From Spirochaetales bacterium (GTDB lineage Bacteria > Spirochaetota > Spirochaetia > SZUA-6 > RPPD01), in the NCBI GenBank assembly GCA_016934415.1, contig JAFGSW010000014.1, positions 1-64,000 of the forward strand: DNA of 64,000 bases, written 5' to 3'. Positions 50,773 through 60,314 of the stretch are shown here, piece by piece (position 1 is the first letter of the stretch; every line of letters starts with the position of its first letter). Both the position numbers and the translations under genes were made by a program. The notes under the pieces are model-generated. The model did not search any database, was not told the origin of the DNA, and saw nothing but the letters and a program-made list of their open reading frames with translations.

Positions 50773-51696
50773 ATGACCAATCGCTTTTTCTTTATTGCCC
50801 TGCTGCTTTCCCTCTTCGCCTTTTCGGCCTGCGTCGGAACCCGGGGACCGGACACTCCGCTCCGGATTTCGGTTCCGGCCTCGGTGTCGTCGATTCCGAT
50901 GCTCACTCTCGACGGCAAGCGGATCGCCGGTCGCCTCGTTTCCGTCTCGATCTTCCAGGATCACTCGCTCACCCTGGCCGAGTTCCTCCGCGGCGACGTG
51001 GATGTGCTCATGACCGGTTTCACCCAGGGCGCCGCCGCCTTCACCGCCGATCCGGAGGTGCGCCTGCTCGTCACCCCGGTCTGGGGCGTCTCCTCGCTCA
51101 TGGTCCGGGATGGATCGATTTCGTCAATGTCTGATCTGCGCGGAAAAAAACTCATGATACCGTTCGCCGGAAGTCCGCTCGACCTGCAGACGCACGCCAT
51201 CCTCGAGGCCGAGGGGCTGGCCGGGAAGGTGGACATCGTCTACGGCCCGCCCCAGCAGGCGGCGGCTCTGCTCCTGGCGGGAAAGACCGACGCCGCCGCG
51301 GTGCCCGAGCCGATTCCTTCCCGACTTGAAGCGTCGGGCAAGGCTTTCCGCCTGGCCCGCTACCAGGACCTGTGGGCGCGGGCGACGGGCGGCGAGCCGC
51401 GTTCGCCTCAAGTGTCGCTCTTCGTCAAGAGAAGTTTCGCGGACGCTCATCGCGAGCTCATTGCCGCGCTCGTCGAGGCCGCGGCGGACGCGACCTCGGC
51501 CGTCATGGCCGATCCTATCGCTGCGGCGGAACAGCGGGCGGCAGTCTTCAAGCTCGATCCGGCAATCGTGCGCACAGGCCTCGAAAATACGCTCTTCGGC
51601 CTGCCCGACCGCGACGAGAACATGCGCTTGAGCGCCGACTACATGCAGCGCCTTGGCCGACCGGCCATTGACCGTGCCTTTTATTATGAATACTGA
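50773..51696 (+). CDS. Substrate-binding lipoprotein of a NitT/TauT-type ABC importer
   Basis: Periplasmic solute-binding protein, membrane-anchored through a lipobox (signal peptide MTNRFFFIALLLSLF, cleaved before the Cys in FSAC). The body matches the NMT1/SsuA-like fold: ISVPASVSSIP at the start, LAEFLRGDVDVLMTGFTQGA near residue 75, LRGKKLMIPFAGSPLDLQTHAIL near 120 and AALLLAGKTDAAAVPEPIPS near 165. AGGAGG precedes the ATG. The next gene overlaps its end by 11 bp. The substrate (sulphonate, nitrate, pyrimidine precursor or other) cannot be told. Confidence 0.85.
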   Translation: MTNRFFFIALLLSLFAFSACVGTRGPDTPLRISVPASVSSIPMLTLDGKRIAGRLVSVSIFQDHSLTLAEFLRGDVDVLMTGFTQGAAAFTADPEVRLLVTPVWGVSSLMVRDGSISSMSDLRGKKLMIPFAGSPLDLQTHAILEAEGLAGKVDIVYGPPQQAAALLLAGKTDAAAVPEPIPSRLEASGKAFRLARYQDLWARATGGEPRSPQVSLFVKRSFADAHRELIAALVEAAADATSAVMADPIAAAEQRAAVFKLDPAIVRTGLENTLFGLPDRDENMRLSADYMQRLGRPAIDRAFYYEY

Positions 51697-53191
51697 GCGC
51701 CGTAATTCCGGCCTGAGGAGAAAAATAAAAATCCGAGTCGCCCTGCTCTCGGGCGTGATCGCCATCCTCATCGCCTGGTGTCTTCTCCCGCTCCTCTTCG
51801 GGCCGTCCGTCGTCCCCTATCCCTGGACCGCGGCCGCCCGCCTCGCCGCACTCATGGCGGACGGGGAACTTTTTCGGCATATGTTACTGACGCTTGTCCG
51901 CACGCTCGCCGGGTTCGGTCTGGCCCTCATCGTCGGCTCGGTCGTCGGTTTCCTTTCCGGCCGGTACCTGCTCCTCGAGCACGCGCTCTTTGTTCCGGTG
52001 AGCGTGGTCCAGGGGGCGCCGCCCCTCCTGTGGATCGTCCCCCTCGTCCTCGTTCTGGGCGGTACGGGGCTGGCGCCGGTCGGGGTGGTGTTTTTCGTCG
52101 TCCTGCCTCTCGTCGTCATCGGCGTGCAGGAAGGCATCCGCGCCCTCGACCCGGCCGCGCTCGAGATGATGAAAGTCTACGCGCCCCGGCTGCGCTCCCT
52201 CGTCCGGGAGATCTATTTCCCCGGCCTCGCCGCGCACTTTCGGGCCCTCATCCTCGCCGGGTTGCTTTTGGGACTGAAAAGCTCGATCATCGGCGAGTGG
52301 TTCGGCGCCGAGGCGGGCGTGGGGCGGCTCATTAACGCCTATTTCTACAATTTCGATATGCCCTCATTCTACGCGGTGGCGGTGTTCTATTTGGCCGTCA
52401 CGGCGGTCCTCGCCTGGCTGGCCGGGAAGTTCGGGAAGCGCGCGTTCGAGCGCAGGACTTCGAGGATTGCGCCGGCCGCGGTTCCCTCCGGGGGGGAGTT
52501 CGTGAGGAGGCGGGTCCGCTCCGCCAGGATCGAGCTCGAAGACGTGTCGTTCGCCTTCGGAAAAAATCTTGTGTGCGACCGCGTCTCATTCACGCTCGGC
52601 GAGGGGAGGACAACGGTTCTCACCGGCGAATCCGGCGTCGGCAAAACGACGCTGGCTCGCCTCGCGCTCGGGCTTCTGAAACCGAAGGCCGGCCGGGTGC
52701 GGTCTCCCGGCGACGCGCGGGTCGTTTTCCAGGAGGACGTCTTTCTGAACCACCGGGACTCTTTCGGGAACATCGTGCTCGCGGTTCGAGCGGGGACGCG
52801 CGGAGAAAGGACCGCCCGGGCCCTCGCGGCCTTGAACGCAGTGGGGCTCGGCGAACATGTCAATCGTTTTCCCGACGAGCTCTCCGGCGGCATGAAGAAG
52901 CGCCTCGCCTTCGCCCGCCTCCTGGCCGCCGATCCGGATTTCATCGTCCTCGATGAGCCGTTCAACAAGCTTCATAAAAAGGCGCGCCGCGAGTTGTGGG
53001 ATCTTTTTTTTCGCTTGTTCTCGGGAAAGGGAATTCCCTCGCTCGTCATCACCCATTTCCCCGAAGAATTGAGCCGGAGGAAAGGGGCGCGGTTTTTCAT
53101 AATGCAGGGAGGTAAGATTTTTCCGTGCGGCTCGGCGGGGCAAAGAAAAGATCATGTGAGCGGGAAAACGTCGGATCGTTCTATCGGATAA
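51686..53191 (+). CDS. Fused permease-ATPase of a NitT/TauT-type ABC importer
   Basis: One 501-residue chain joins two subunits that are usually separate. Residues 20-255 are a BPD_transp_1 permease with six helices and the EAA-like loop EMMKVYAPRLRSLVREIYFP. Residues 280-500 are an ABC ATPase with Walker A LTGESGVGKTTLARL, a Q loop (VVFQEDVFLNH), signature LSGGMKKRLAFARLL, Walker B FIVLDEPFNKLH and switch His in LVITHFPEEL. The start at 51686 lies within the lipoprotein gene (11-bp overlap). A homodimer of this protein would form the full transporter core. Import of the ligand caught by the preceding lipoprotein is inferred. Confidence 0.9.
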   Translation: MNTERRNSGLRRKIKIRVALLSGVIAILIAWCLLPLLFGPSVVPYPWTAAARLAALMADGELFRHMLLTLVRTLAGFGLALIVGSVVGFLSGRYLLLEHALFVPVSVVQGAPPLLWIVPLVLVLGGTGLAPVGVVFFVVLPLVVIGVQEGIRALDPAALEMMKVYAPRLRSLVREIYFPGLAAHFRALILAGLLLGLKSSIIGEWFGAEAGVGRLINAYFYNFDMPSFYAVAVFYLAVTAVLAWLAGKFGKRAFERRTSRIAPAAVPSGGEFVRRRVRSARIELEDVSFAFGKNLVCDRVSFTLGEGRTTVLTGESGVGKTTLARLALGLLKPKAGRVRSPGDARVVFQEDVFLNHRDSFGNIVLAVRAGTRGERTARALAALNAVGLGEHVNRFPDELSGGMKKRLAFARLLAADPDFIVLDEPFNKLHKKARRELWDLFFRLFSGKGIPSLVITHFPEELSRRKGARFFIMQGGKIFPCGSAGQRKDHVSGKTSDRSIG

Positions 53192-53326
53192 TCATGGATC
53201 ATTCTCCCCGTGCACGGTATCGGCTGAGTTGCCAGCCCGCCAGACCGCATCCTCGACGCCCGAATTCGAATGGTCGGTGATGAAATCGGGGCGTATGTCT
53301 TGGGGGCACCGGTTGCATCCCCCGCT

Positions 53327-54865
53327 CTACCTCGCCACTTCGATGAATCCCTTGGTGGAGTACCTCGGCTCACTCGTCAGGTTCATCCCCAGACGGCGTA
53401 AGCCGGCCTCGTCGCCGGGCGTGGGCATGTGGGTGATGTGTACCTCACAACCTCGCAGGTCCTTGAGTTTGTCGAGACAAGCCTGGGCCGTCGGGTTGGA
53501 AGCGGCGCTGATGGCGAGGCTGATGAGGGCTTCGTCCAGGTCGAGGCTCATTCCGCCTGAGTCGGAGAGGTCTTTCTTGAAGCGGGTGATCGACTCGACG
53601 ACGATGGGCGAAAGGAGGGGGATGGGATCGGGGATCCCGGCGAGGGTTTTCACCGCATTGAGAATCAGACTAGAGGCGGCGTGAAGAAGGGGGGAGTTCT
53701 TGCCGGTGACGATCCGGCCGTCCTTGAGCTCGAGGGCCGCCCCGCAGTAGATGCCGTTGTGGCCCTTGCCCGCGGCCTTGGCTTCCTTCGCCGCCCGGCG
53801 GGCTGGAAGGAGGACGAGGCGATTCTCCGGTGTCGCATTGACTTCCTTCATGATGAGCTCGGCGCGTTCGACGGTTTCGGCGTCGACCAGGCCGAGGGCG
53901 TACTCGCAGGAATAGCGGAAGTAACGGCGGACGATCTCCTGCTTGGCGGCCTCGCGCACCGTCGCGTCGTCGACGATGCCGAAACCGGCGCGGTTGACGC
54001 CCATGTCCGTGGGCGAACGGTACTCGGCCTCAGTCCCCGTAATCCGCTTGAGGATGCGTCGGAGAACCGGGAACACTTCCACGTCGCGGTTGTAGTTGAC
54101 CGCCGACTCGCCGTAGGCTTCCTGATGGAAAGGGTCGATCATGTTGAAATCGCGGATGTCGGCCGTGGCCGCTTCGTAGGCGATGTTGACGGGGTGTTTG
54201 AGCGGGATGTTCCAGATGGGGAAGGTCTCAAACTTGGAATACCCGACCTCTCTCCCGCGCCGGTGCTCATGGTAGAGTTGGGAGAGGCAGGTGGCGAGCT
54301 TGCCCGAGCCCGGTCCCGGTCCGGTGACGATGACGAGTCGTTTTCGCGTCTCGATGTACGTGTTGGCTCCGTACCCCTCGTCGCTTACGATAAGGTCGAC
54401 GTCGGTCGGGTACCCTTTCGTGTACCGGTGGGTGAAGACGCGCAGGCCCTGGCGTTCAAGCTTGTTCTTGAAGATGTTGGCGGCCGGCTGGTTGTCGTAG
54501 CGGGTGATGACGACCGCCGGGGCGGCGAGGCCCCATTCCTTGAGGTCGTCGATGAGCTTCATGGCGTCGACGTCGTACGTGATGCCGAAGTCGGCGCGCA
54601 CCTTCCGCCGCTCGATGTCCCCCGCGTAAATGCAGAGGATGATTTCCGCCTCGTCCGCGAGGCGCTGAAGAAGCCGCATCTTGACGTTCGGGTCGAAGCC
54701 GGGGAGCACCCGGGCGGCGTGGTAATCGAAAAGGATCTTCCCGCCGAACTCGAGGTACAATTTGCCGGCCTTCTTCTTCACGCGTTCACGGATCGCCTCG
54801 CTCTGTTCGGTCAGGTATTTCTCATTGTCGAATCCGATCTTCCGCACGAAGTCCCCCTCCGTCAT
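53327..54865 (-). CDS. DUF1846 family protein
   Basis: Full-length member of the DUF1846 (UPF0371) family, 512 residues, function not established. Typical blocks: GFDNEKYLTEQSEAIRERV at the start, LYLEFGGKILFDYHAARVLP near residue 36, GPGPGSGKLATCLSQLYHE near 183 (a P-loop-like segment) and PIWNIPLKHPVNIAYEAATA near 215. The LEFGGK and GPGPGSGK segments suggest nucleotide or cofactor binding. It stands alone, convergent with the ABC importer gene and divergent from nagB. The gap between its start and the nagB promoter is about 90 bp. Confidence 0.92.
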   Translation of the reverse strand: MTEGDFVRKIGFDNEKYLTEQSEAIRERVKKKAGKLYLEFGGKILFDYHAARVLPGFDPNVKMRLLQRLADEAEIILCIYAGDIERRKVRADFGITYDVDAMKLIDDLKEWGLAAPAVVITRYDNQPAANIFKNKLERQGLRVFTHRYTKGYPTDVDLIVSDEGYGANTYIETRKRLVIVTGPGPGSGKLATCLSQLYHEHRRGREVGYSKFETFPIWNIPLKHPVNIAYEAATADIRDFNMIDPFHQEAYGESAVNYNRDVEVFPVLRRILKRITGTEAEYRSPTDMGVNRAGFGIVDDATVREAAKQEIVRRYFRYSCEYALGLVDAETVERAELIMKEVNATPENRLVLLPARRAAKEAKAAGKGHNGIYCGAALELKDGRIVTGKNSPLLHAASSLILNAVKTLAGIPDPIPLLSPIVVESITRFKKDLSDSGGMSLDLDEALISLAISAASNPTAQACLDKLKDLRGCEVHITHMPTPGDEAGLRRLGMNLTSEPRYSTKGFIEVAR

Positions 54866-54956
54866 TTCTCTTTATGATGAAAGAGTATCCGAATCCTTTA
54901 TACCAATGCAAGACGAAGCCGTCTGTGCTTTTTTTCAAAAAAAAATCGGCACATCA

Positions 54957-54990
54957 TTGACAAAAATTCCCTAAAAAACAATATTGTTTT
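54957..54990 (+). promoter_or_regulatory. Promoter of nagB with a 16-bp palindrome
   Basis: A perfect TTGACA (54957-54962), a 17-nt spacer and AATATT (54980-54985). AAAACAATATTGTTTT (54975-54990) is fully symmetric and covers the -10 box, as an amino-sugar-responsive repressor site would. The regulator is not in the window. Confidence 0.6.
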
Positions 54991-55070
54991 CACACGCCGG
55001 TTTCGGACGAGGTTCAGAGGACGATCTATCCGTGGATCGTATACCGGTGAACTGGAAAGGAGGAGAGAGA

Positions 55071-55862
55071 ATGGAAATCATCATTACGAAGACGTATGAA
55101 GACATGAGCCGTGTCTCGGCGGAAATCATCGCGCGCGAAATCAAGCGCAAACACAACCTGGTGTTGGGCCTGGCCACCGGCGATACGCCCATCGGCACAT
55201 ACAAGGAACTCGTGAAGATACACCGGAACGAGGGGCTGGATTTTTCCAAGGTTACATCGTTCAACCTGGACGAGTACGTCGGACTGGCCCCGCTCCACCC
55301 CAACAGCTACAATTTCTTCATGCGGGAGAACCTTTTCCGCCACATCAATATCAACCCCGAGAACGTCTACGTCCCCCAGGGGAATACCGACGATCCCGAG
55401 GAATACTGCCTTTGGTATGAGGAGCAGATCAGGAAGTCCGGCGGCATCGATCTCCAGGTTCTCGGCATCGGCGGCGACGGGCATATCGCCTTCAACGAGC
55501 CCGGCTCGTCCTTCGCCAGCCGCACCCGGGTCAAGGCCCTCTACAGGCAGACGATCGAGGACAACGCCCGTTTTTTCGCCAAGATCGAGGACGTGCCGCG
55601 CTTCGCCATCACCATGGGCGTCGGCACCATTCTCGAGGCCCGGAAAATCATCCTTATCGCGAACGGCAGGAAGAAGGCGGACGTGTGCGCCGAGTTTATC
55701 GAGGGGCCGGTCACGAGCCAGATCACCGCCACCGCGCTCCAGCTTCATACCGAGGCCACGGTCGTGCTCGACGAAGAGGCGGCCTCCAAACTCTCCCGTA
55801 CGGAATACTACAACTGGGTGCGCGACCATAAGCACTCCGTTCAAAAAATGATCGGCCGATAG
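55071..55862 (+). CDS. nagB: Glucosamine-6-phosphate deaminase
   Basis: Converts glucosamine-6-phosphate to fructose-6-phosphate and ammonia, feeding amino sugars into glycolysis. Signature residues are intact: LATGDTPIGTYKEL near residue 34, FNLDEYVGL (catalytic Asp) near 66, and VLGIGGDGHIAFNEPGSSF (catalytic Asp and His) near 134. At 263 residues it is standard. AAAGGAGG precedes the ATG; an in-frame TTG at 54984 would place the start inside the promoter. It is followed 56 bp later by the DUF4954 gene, a neighbourhood I know from spirochaetes and Bacteroidetes. Confidence 0.96.
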   Translation: MEIIITKTYEDMSRVSAEIIAREIKRKHNLVLGLATGDTPIGTYKELVKIHRNEGLDFSKVTSFNLDEYVGLAPLHPNSYNFFMRENLFRHININPENVYVPQGNTDDPEEYCLWYEEQIRKSGGIDLQVLGIGGDGHIAFNEPGSSFASRTRVKALYRQTIEDNARFFAKIEDVPRFAITMGVGTILEARKIILIANGRKKADVCAEFIEGPVTSQITATALQLHTEATVVLDEEAASKLSRTEYYNWVRDHKHSVQKMIGR

Positions 55863-55918
55863 AAGCCGAGGGAGCTTATACAGAACCGAATTTCGATATT
55901 ATAATGAAAGGGGGCCGC

Positions 55919-57826
55919 ATGGACGCAACGGGAAAAACGGCCGTCGCCGGGCTTGTTGAAAACTCCGAATGCGCCCGCGTGCTTGCGCCGCTCAAGGCGC
56001 GGACGACGGGAAGCCGGCTCTTCGGGTCCGATGTCCGTCGGCTTTCAAAGAAGGAGATCGACGCCCTCGTCGCCCTGGACAACTCGTGCGGCGATTGGTC
56101 GCGTATCAAGGTCGCCGACAAATTCAAGATCGATTTTATTCGGGGCGCCGCCTTCGCCGGCGACTGCGTCCTCGGCGTCTTTTCGGGCGCGCCGCGCGAG
56201 GCCGCGCCCGGCGTCACGCTGGCGAGCGGCATCTACGGCGTCACGATCGTCAATAGCGAGATAGGGAACGACTGCCTGGTGAAGGACTGCGGCCTCGTCG
56301 CCGGGTACGTCGTCGAAGAGGACGCGGTCCTCTTCCGGGTGGACGAGCTCAGCGCCGCGCCCGGCTGCGCTTTCGGCAACGGCGTGAAGATACCGGTCGG
56401 CAACGAGACCGGCGGCCGCGAAGTCGCGATGTACGCCGAGCTCGACATCGCACTCGCCGCCCGGGTGGCGCTCGATCGCTCCGACGCCGAGTTCCAGCGT
56501 TCCTTCGAAGAGGCCGCGGACAGCTACCGCGCGGCCGTGACGTGCGATTTCGGCTTCGCGGGGAAGGGCGCCGTCGTCCGGAATACGCGCGCGGTGAGGA
56601 ACGTTTATCTGGGCGCCGGAGCGCTCATCGACGGCGCGACGCTCGTCGAAAACTGCACGATCCTCTCCGGCCCCGGGGAGCGGACAGAGGTAAGCCACGG
56701 AGCCGTGGTCCGCAACTCCTGCCTTCAGTGGGGGTGCGAGGCCACCACCATGGCAATCGTCGTCGATTCGCTCCTCACCGAGCATTCGCATGTCGAGCGG
56801 CACGGCAAGGTGACCGCCAGTATCATCGGGCCCAATACCGGGATCGCGGAAGGCGAGGTCACCTCCTGCCTCGTCGGCCCTTTCGTCGGTTTTCACCACC
56901 AGTCCCTGCTCATCGCCGCGCTCTGGCCCGAGGGAAAGGGCAACGTCGCCTACGGCGCCAACGTCGGTTCCAATCACACCTCCCGCGCGCCCGACCAGGA
57001 GATTTTCTGCGGCGAGGGCGTCTTTTTCGGCCTGGGAACGAGCGTCAAGTTTCCATCGGATTTTTCATGCGCCCCGTACTCGATCGTCGCCACCGGGGTC
57101 GATACGCTTCCTCAAAAAATCGAATTTCCCTTCTCCCTCATTGCCTCACCGGCCCGGGCTTGGCCCGACATATCCCCCGCCTTCAACGAGATCTTTCCGG
57201 GCTGGGTCCTTTCAGACAACATCTACATGGTCCGGCGCAACGAGGAGAAGTACGGGAAGCGGAACAAGGCGAAGCGGACGGCGTTCGACTTTACCGTCTT
57301 TCGTCCCGAAATCGTCGACCTCATGGCCGCGGCCCGGGACCGTCTACGCGGCGTCAAGGAGACCCAACCGGTCTACACCGGGAAAGACCTCGCCGGTCTG
57401 GGCAAGAATTACTTGACCGAGGAGGGTCGGCGGGCCGGGATCGCCGCCTATGAATTTTATATCGAGTATTATGCCCTGAGCGGTCTTTTCGACCGCTTGT
57501 CGGGCATCGGTAAAACCGGGGCAGCGTCGCTGTATTCGCAAAAGACCGATGACGTCGCCTGGGAGCACCGGCGCGCATTTCTCGCGCGGGAAGGCTGGAA
57601 TGGACGGAGCGTGAAGGAGAATCTTCTCAGACTTGCGTCCGTACTGGACAAGATCGCCGAGGACACGTTCCGAGCCAAGGCCAAGGACGATGAGCGGGGC
57701 GCTCGGATCGTGCCGGGCTACGACGCGGCGGCCGCCAAGGCTGAGGCGGACGGGTTTATCAGGAGCACCCACGCGCAGATGTCGGAAGCGAAGCGGAAGA
57801 TCAATATGTTGGTCGCTGATCTTTGA
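55919..57826 (+). CDS. DUF4954 left-handed beta-helix protein
   Basis: A 635-residue protein of the DUF4954 family. The middle part (about residues 80-400) has hexapeptide-like repeats of a left-handed beta-helix as in acyltransferases and nucleotidyltransferases (VTIVNSEIGNDCLVKDCGLV, VRNVYLGAGALIDGATLVEN, ASIIGPNTGIAEGEVTSCLV). The C-terminal 200 residues are helical. The ATG at 55919 has AAAGGGGG upstream; another ATG at 55904 is less well placed. The location after nagB suggests a role in amino-sugar or UDP-sugar metabolism, possibly as a sugar-phosphate transferase, but no reaction has been assigned to my knowledge. Confidence 0.88.
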   Translation: MDATGKTAVAGLVENSECARVLAPLKARTTGSRLFGSDVRRLSKKEIDALVALDNSCGDWSRIKVADKFKIDFIRGAAFAGDCVLGVFSGAPREAAPGVTLASGIYGVTIVNSEIGNDCLVKDCGLVAGYVVEEDAVLFRVDELSAAPGCAFGNGVKIPVGNETGGREVAMYAELDIALAARVALDRSDAEFQRSFEEAADSYRAAVTCDFGFAGKGAVVRNTRAVRNVYLGAGALIDGATLVENCTILSGPGERTEVSHGAVVRNSCLQWGCEATTMAIVVDSLLTEHSHVERHGKVTASIIGPNTGIAEGEVTSCLVGPFVGFHHQSLLIAALWPEGKGNVAYGANVGSNHTSRAPDQEIFCGEGVFFGLGTSVKFPSDFSCAPYSIVATGVDTLPQKIEFPFSLIASPARAWPDISPAFNEIFPGWVLSDNIYMVRRNEEKYGKRNKAKRTAFDFTVFRPEIVDLMAAARDRLRGVKETQPVYTGKDLAGLGKNYLTEEGRRAGIAAYEFYIEYYALSGLFDRLSGIGKTGAASLYSQKTDDVAWEHRRAFLAREGWNGRSVKENLLRLASVLDKIAEDTFRAKAKDDERGARIVPGYDAAAAKAEADGFIRSTHAQMSEAKRKINMLVADL

Positions 57827-58074
57827 CAACGCGGGACACGCGGCCTTCGATTCGGGCGCACTGCGAAAAACTCATCGCCCGGTAAACCGGCCGTTCCAAG
57901 CCCGTCACGGGGAGAATTGATTTTTGGCTTTCTACGCTCTTGGCAGCCGTTTCGACGAACGATTCTGCGACGCGAGGCGTTGTCCTTTCCGCCGCGGCCG
58001 GTTGCTCTGGTCGAAAGAAACCTGTACATTAGTATTTCAATGAATAAAAGAACCAAGAGTGAAAGGAGTGGTGA

Positions 58075-59061
58075 ATGAAAAAGCGAAAGTTGGGTTCGAG
58101 CAATCTCATGGTATCGGCCGTCGGCCTGGGATGCATGGGGATGTCGGATTTCTACGGGCCGTCGGGCTTCGACGACAATGTCCGCCTCATCAAGAAGGCG
58201 GTCGACCTCGGCATCGATTTCTTCGACACGGCCGACATGTACGGCGTCGGCCACAACGAGTTCCTGGTCGGACAGGCGCTCAAGCGCGTGCGCGACAAGG
58301 TGGTCATCGCCACCAAATTCGGGAACATGCGGAGCCTTGAAGGCGGCTTCCTCGGCATTAACGGCAAGCCCGAGTACGTGAAGGCCGCCTGCGACATGAG
58401 CCTCAAGCGCCTAGGCGTGGAGGTCATCGACCTCTATTACCAGCACCGGGTGGACCCGGAGACCCCGATCGAGGAGACCGTCGGCGCCATGGCCGACCTG
58501 GTCAAGGCCGGCAAGGTCCGCTTCCTCGGCCTGTCAGAGGCTTCGGCCGCCACCCTGCGCCGGGCGTACGCCGTGCACCCGATCGCCGCACTCCAGACGG
58601 AATACTCGCTCTGGACGCGCGATCCGGAGGGCGAGATCCTGTCCGCCTGCCGCGAGCTCGACGTCGCCTTCGTCTCCTACAGCCCGCTCGGCCGCGGCAT
58701 GCTCACGGCCAAGTACCGGTCTCCGGCGGCGTTCACCGAAAACGATTCCCGGCTCGCCATGCCTCGTTTTCAGGGAAAAAACCTCAAGCGCAACCTCAAA
58801 CTCGTGCGCCAGCTCAAAGCCGTCGCCTCGAGCAAAGGGTACACGCCGGCTCAAGTGGCCCTGGCCTGGGTCCTTTCGCGCGGCGACAACGTCATTCCCA
58901 TACCGGGAACCCGGCACACCAGATTCCTGCGCGACAACATCGCGGCGGTCGACATCAGCTTGACGCCCGAGGAATACGGAACGCTCGAATCGATCTTCGC
59001 CCCCGAAGCGATCCAAGGCGACCGCTACAACGAGAAGGGCATGAGCGTTGTGAATATCTAG
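58075..59061 (+). CDS. Aldo/keto reductase
   Basis: NADPH-dependent reductase of carbonyl compounds with a TIM-barrel fold. The catalytic tetrad is visible: Asp and Tyr in [13 protein letters not shown] near residue 55, Lys in VVIATKFGN near 82, His in [11 protein letters not shown] near 123. The C-terminal cofactor motif [15 protein letters not shown] is near 280. It belongs to the AKR13-like group ([13 protein letters not shown]). AAAGGAG is ideally placed before the ATG. A weak promoter (TTGCTC, 17 nt, TACATT) lies upstream. The physiological substrate is unknown. Confidence 0.94.
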   Translation: MKKRKLGSSNLMVSAVGLGCMGMSDFYGPSGFDDNVRLIKKAVDLGIDFFDTADMYGVGHNEFLVGQALKRVRDKVVIATKFGNMRSLEGGFLGINGKPEYVKAACDMSLKRLGVEVIDLYYQHRVDPETPIEETVGAMADLVKAGKVRFLGLSEASAATLRRAYAVHPIAALQTEYSLWTRDPEGEILSACRELDVAFVSYSPLGRGMLTAKYRSPAAFTENDSRLAMPRFQGKNLKRNLKLVRQLKAVASSKGYTPAQVALAWVLSRGDNVIPIPGTRHTRFLRDNIAAVDISLTPEEYGTLESIFAPEAIQGDRYNEKGMSVVNI

Positions 59062-59236
59062 GAGTCATACCCGGCCGGTCGTCGAGTCAACCGCGTACGT
59101 CCAGGTACGTGAAAAAAGGCATTTCTCGGCGGCGTTTCCATGGTTGATTTGAGAAACTCCGGGCAAGGTCACCGAAACCCATTCATCGCCTCATGCATCG
59201 TATTTTCACGCGGTTTCAAAAAAACGAATGCCGTCC

Positions 59237-59283
59237 GTTTCCGGAGCGCCGGCGCGAGACAGCTCGCCGGCGTTTCCGGAAAC
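59237..59283. promoter_or_regulatory. Large hairpin in the leader of the quinone oxidoreductase gene
   Basis: GTTTCCGGAGCGCCGGCG and CGCCGGCGTTTCCGGAAAC pair over 17 of 18 positions around a 10-nt loop, 33 bp before the ATG at 59316. There is no T-run, so it is not a simple terminator; it may be an mRNA-stabilising structure or an operator. It may instead mark a remnant of coding DNA, because the region is open in one frame. Confidence 0.5.
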
Positions 59284-59315
59284 ACATTGAAATTAAAAAA
59301 AGAGGGAGGCCAAAA

Positions 59316-60275
59316 ATGAAAGCGATTATTATTCGTGAATTCGGTCCGCCCGAGGTGATGAACCTGGAAGAGTCGGCCGATCCGAAACCCGGCCGAGGCC
59401 AGGTCACAGTCGAAATCAAGGCGGCCGGCGTCAATCCCGTCGAAACCTACATTCGCTCCGGAGCGTACGCCCGCAAGCCGGATCTTCCCTACACGCCGGG
59501 CACGGACGGGGCGGGCCTCGTGAAAGAAACCGGACCCGGCGTCGGGACCGTCAAGCAGGGCGACCGGGTCTACCTTTCAGGATCGCTTTCCGGCACCTAT
59601 GCCGAGATCGCTCTCTGCCGGGAGACCCAGGTCCACCCGCTCCCGGACAACACCGGCTTTGCGCAGGGAGCCGCGCTCGGCGTGCCGTACGCCACGGCCT
59701 GGCGCGCCCTGTTCCAGAAGGCGGACGTCAAAAAGGGCGAGACAGCCTTCATCCACGGTGGGAGCGGCGGGGTCGGGATCGCCGCCATCCAGCTCGCCCG
59801 CGCCGCGGGCCTGCACGTCGTCGGCACCGCGGGCACTCTGCGGGGGATGAAGCTCGTCGAGAACCAGGGAGCGTCGGCTCTCGATCACGGCGCGTCCGAT
59901 TACATCGACCAGCTGCGCACGCTGACCGGCGGCCGCGGTCCGGACGTGATCCTGGAGATGCTCGCCAATGTCAACCTGGCCAAGGACCTGGCCGTAATCG
60001 CGCCCCGCGGCCGGATCGTCGTCATCGGCAGCCGCGGTAAAATCGAAATCGATCCGCGGCTGGTGATGGCGCACGAGGCGGTCGTCACCGGATTCGTGCT
60101 CTTCAACGCAACCGAGGGAGAGCTCAAGGCGATTCACGAGGGGCTGGCAAAAGGGCTCGCCGACGGGTCGCTTCGTCCCGCCATCGCCCTGGAATTCCCT
60201 CTTGCCCTGGCGCCGTCCGCGCATGAGGAGGTCATGGCGGGCGGACATTACGGAAAAATCGTGCTCGTGCCCTAG
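59316..60275 (+). CDS. Zinc-free NADPH:quinone oxidoreductase (MDR family)
   Basis: Medium-chain reductase of the zeta-crystallin/QOR type. The N-terminal GroES-like domain starts MKAIIIREFGPPEVMNLEE and contains GVNPVETYIRSGAY; the Rossmann domain has the NADPH motif IHGGSGGVGIAAIQLAR near residue 146. The zinc-ligand cysteines of alcohol dehydrogenases are missing, as in QOR. At 319 residues it is standard. The start at 59316 follows GAGGGAGG; a longer frame to 59193 runs through the leader hairpin. Its TAG stop overlaps the palindromic repeat (copy 2). With the neighbouring AKR and FAD reductase it forms a group of redox genes. Confidence 0.94.
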   Translation: MKAIIIREFGPPEVMNLEESADPKPGRGQVTVEIKAAGVNPVETYIRSGAYARKPDLPYTPGTDGAGLVKETGPGVGTVKQGDRVYLSGSLSGTYAEIALCRETQVHPLPDNTGFAQGAALGVPYATAWRALFQKADVKKGETAFIHGGSGGVGIAAIQLARAAGLHVVGTAGTLRGMKLVENQGASALDHGASDYIDQLRTLTGGRGPDVILEMLANVNLAKDLAVIAPRGRIVVIGSRGKIEIDPRLVMAHEAVVTGFVLFNATEGELKAIHEGLAKGLADGSLRPAIALEFPLALAPSAHEEVMAGGHYGKIVLVP

Positions 60276-60314
60276 CAGGCTGTTGAAAAAGTTGAGCTTT
60301 TTCAACAGCCTGCT
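60274..60314 (+). repeat. 41-bp palindromic element, copy 2
   Basis: Arms AGCAGGCTGTTGAAAAAG and CTTTTTCAACAGCCTGCT, perfect over 18 bp, loop TTGAG. Relative to copy 1 a compensatory T-to-C / A-to-G pair keeps the stem intact. Its first two bases are the last two of the TAG stop of the quinone oxidoreductase gene. Confidence 0.92.
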
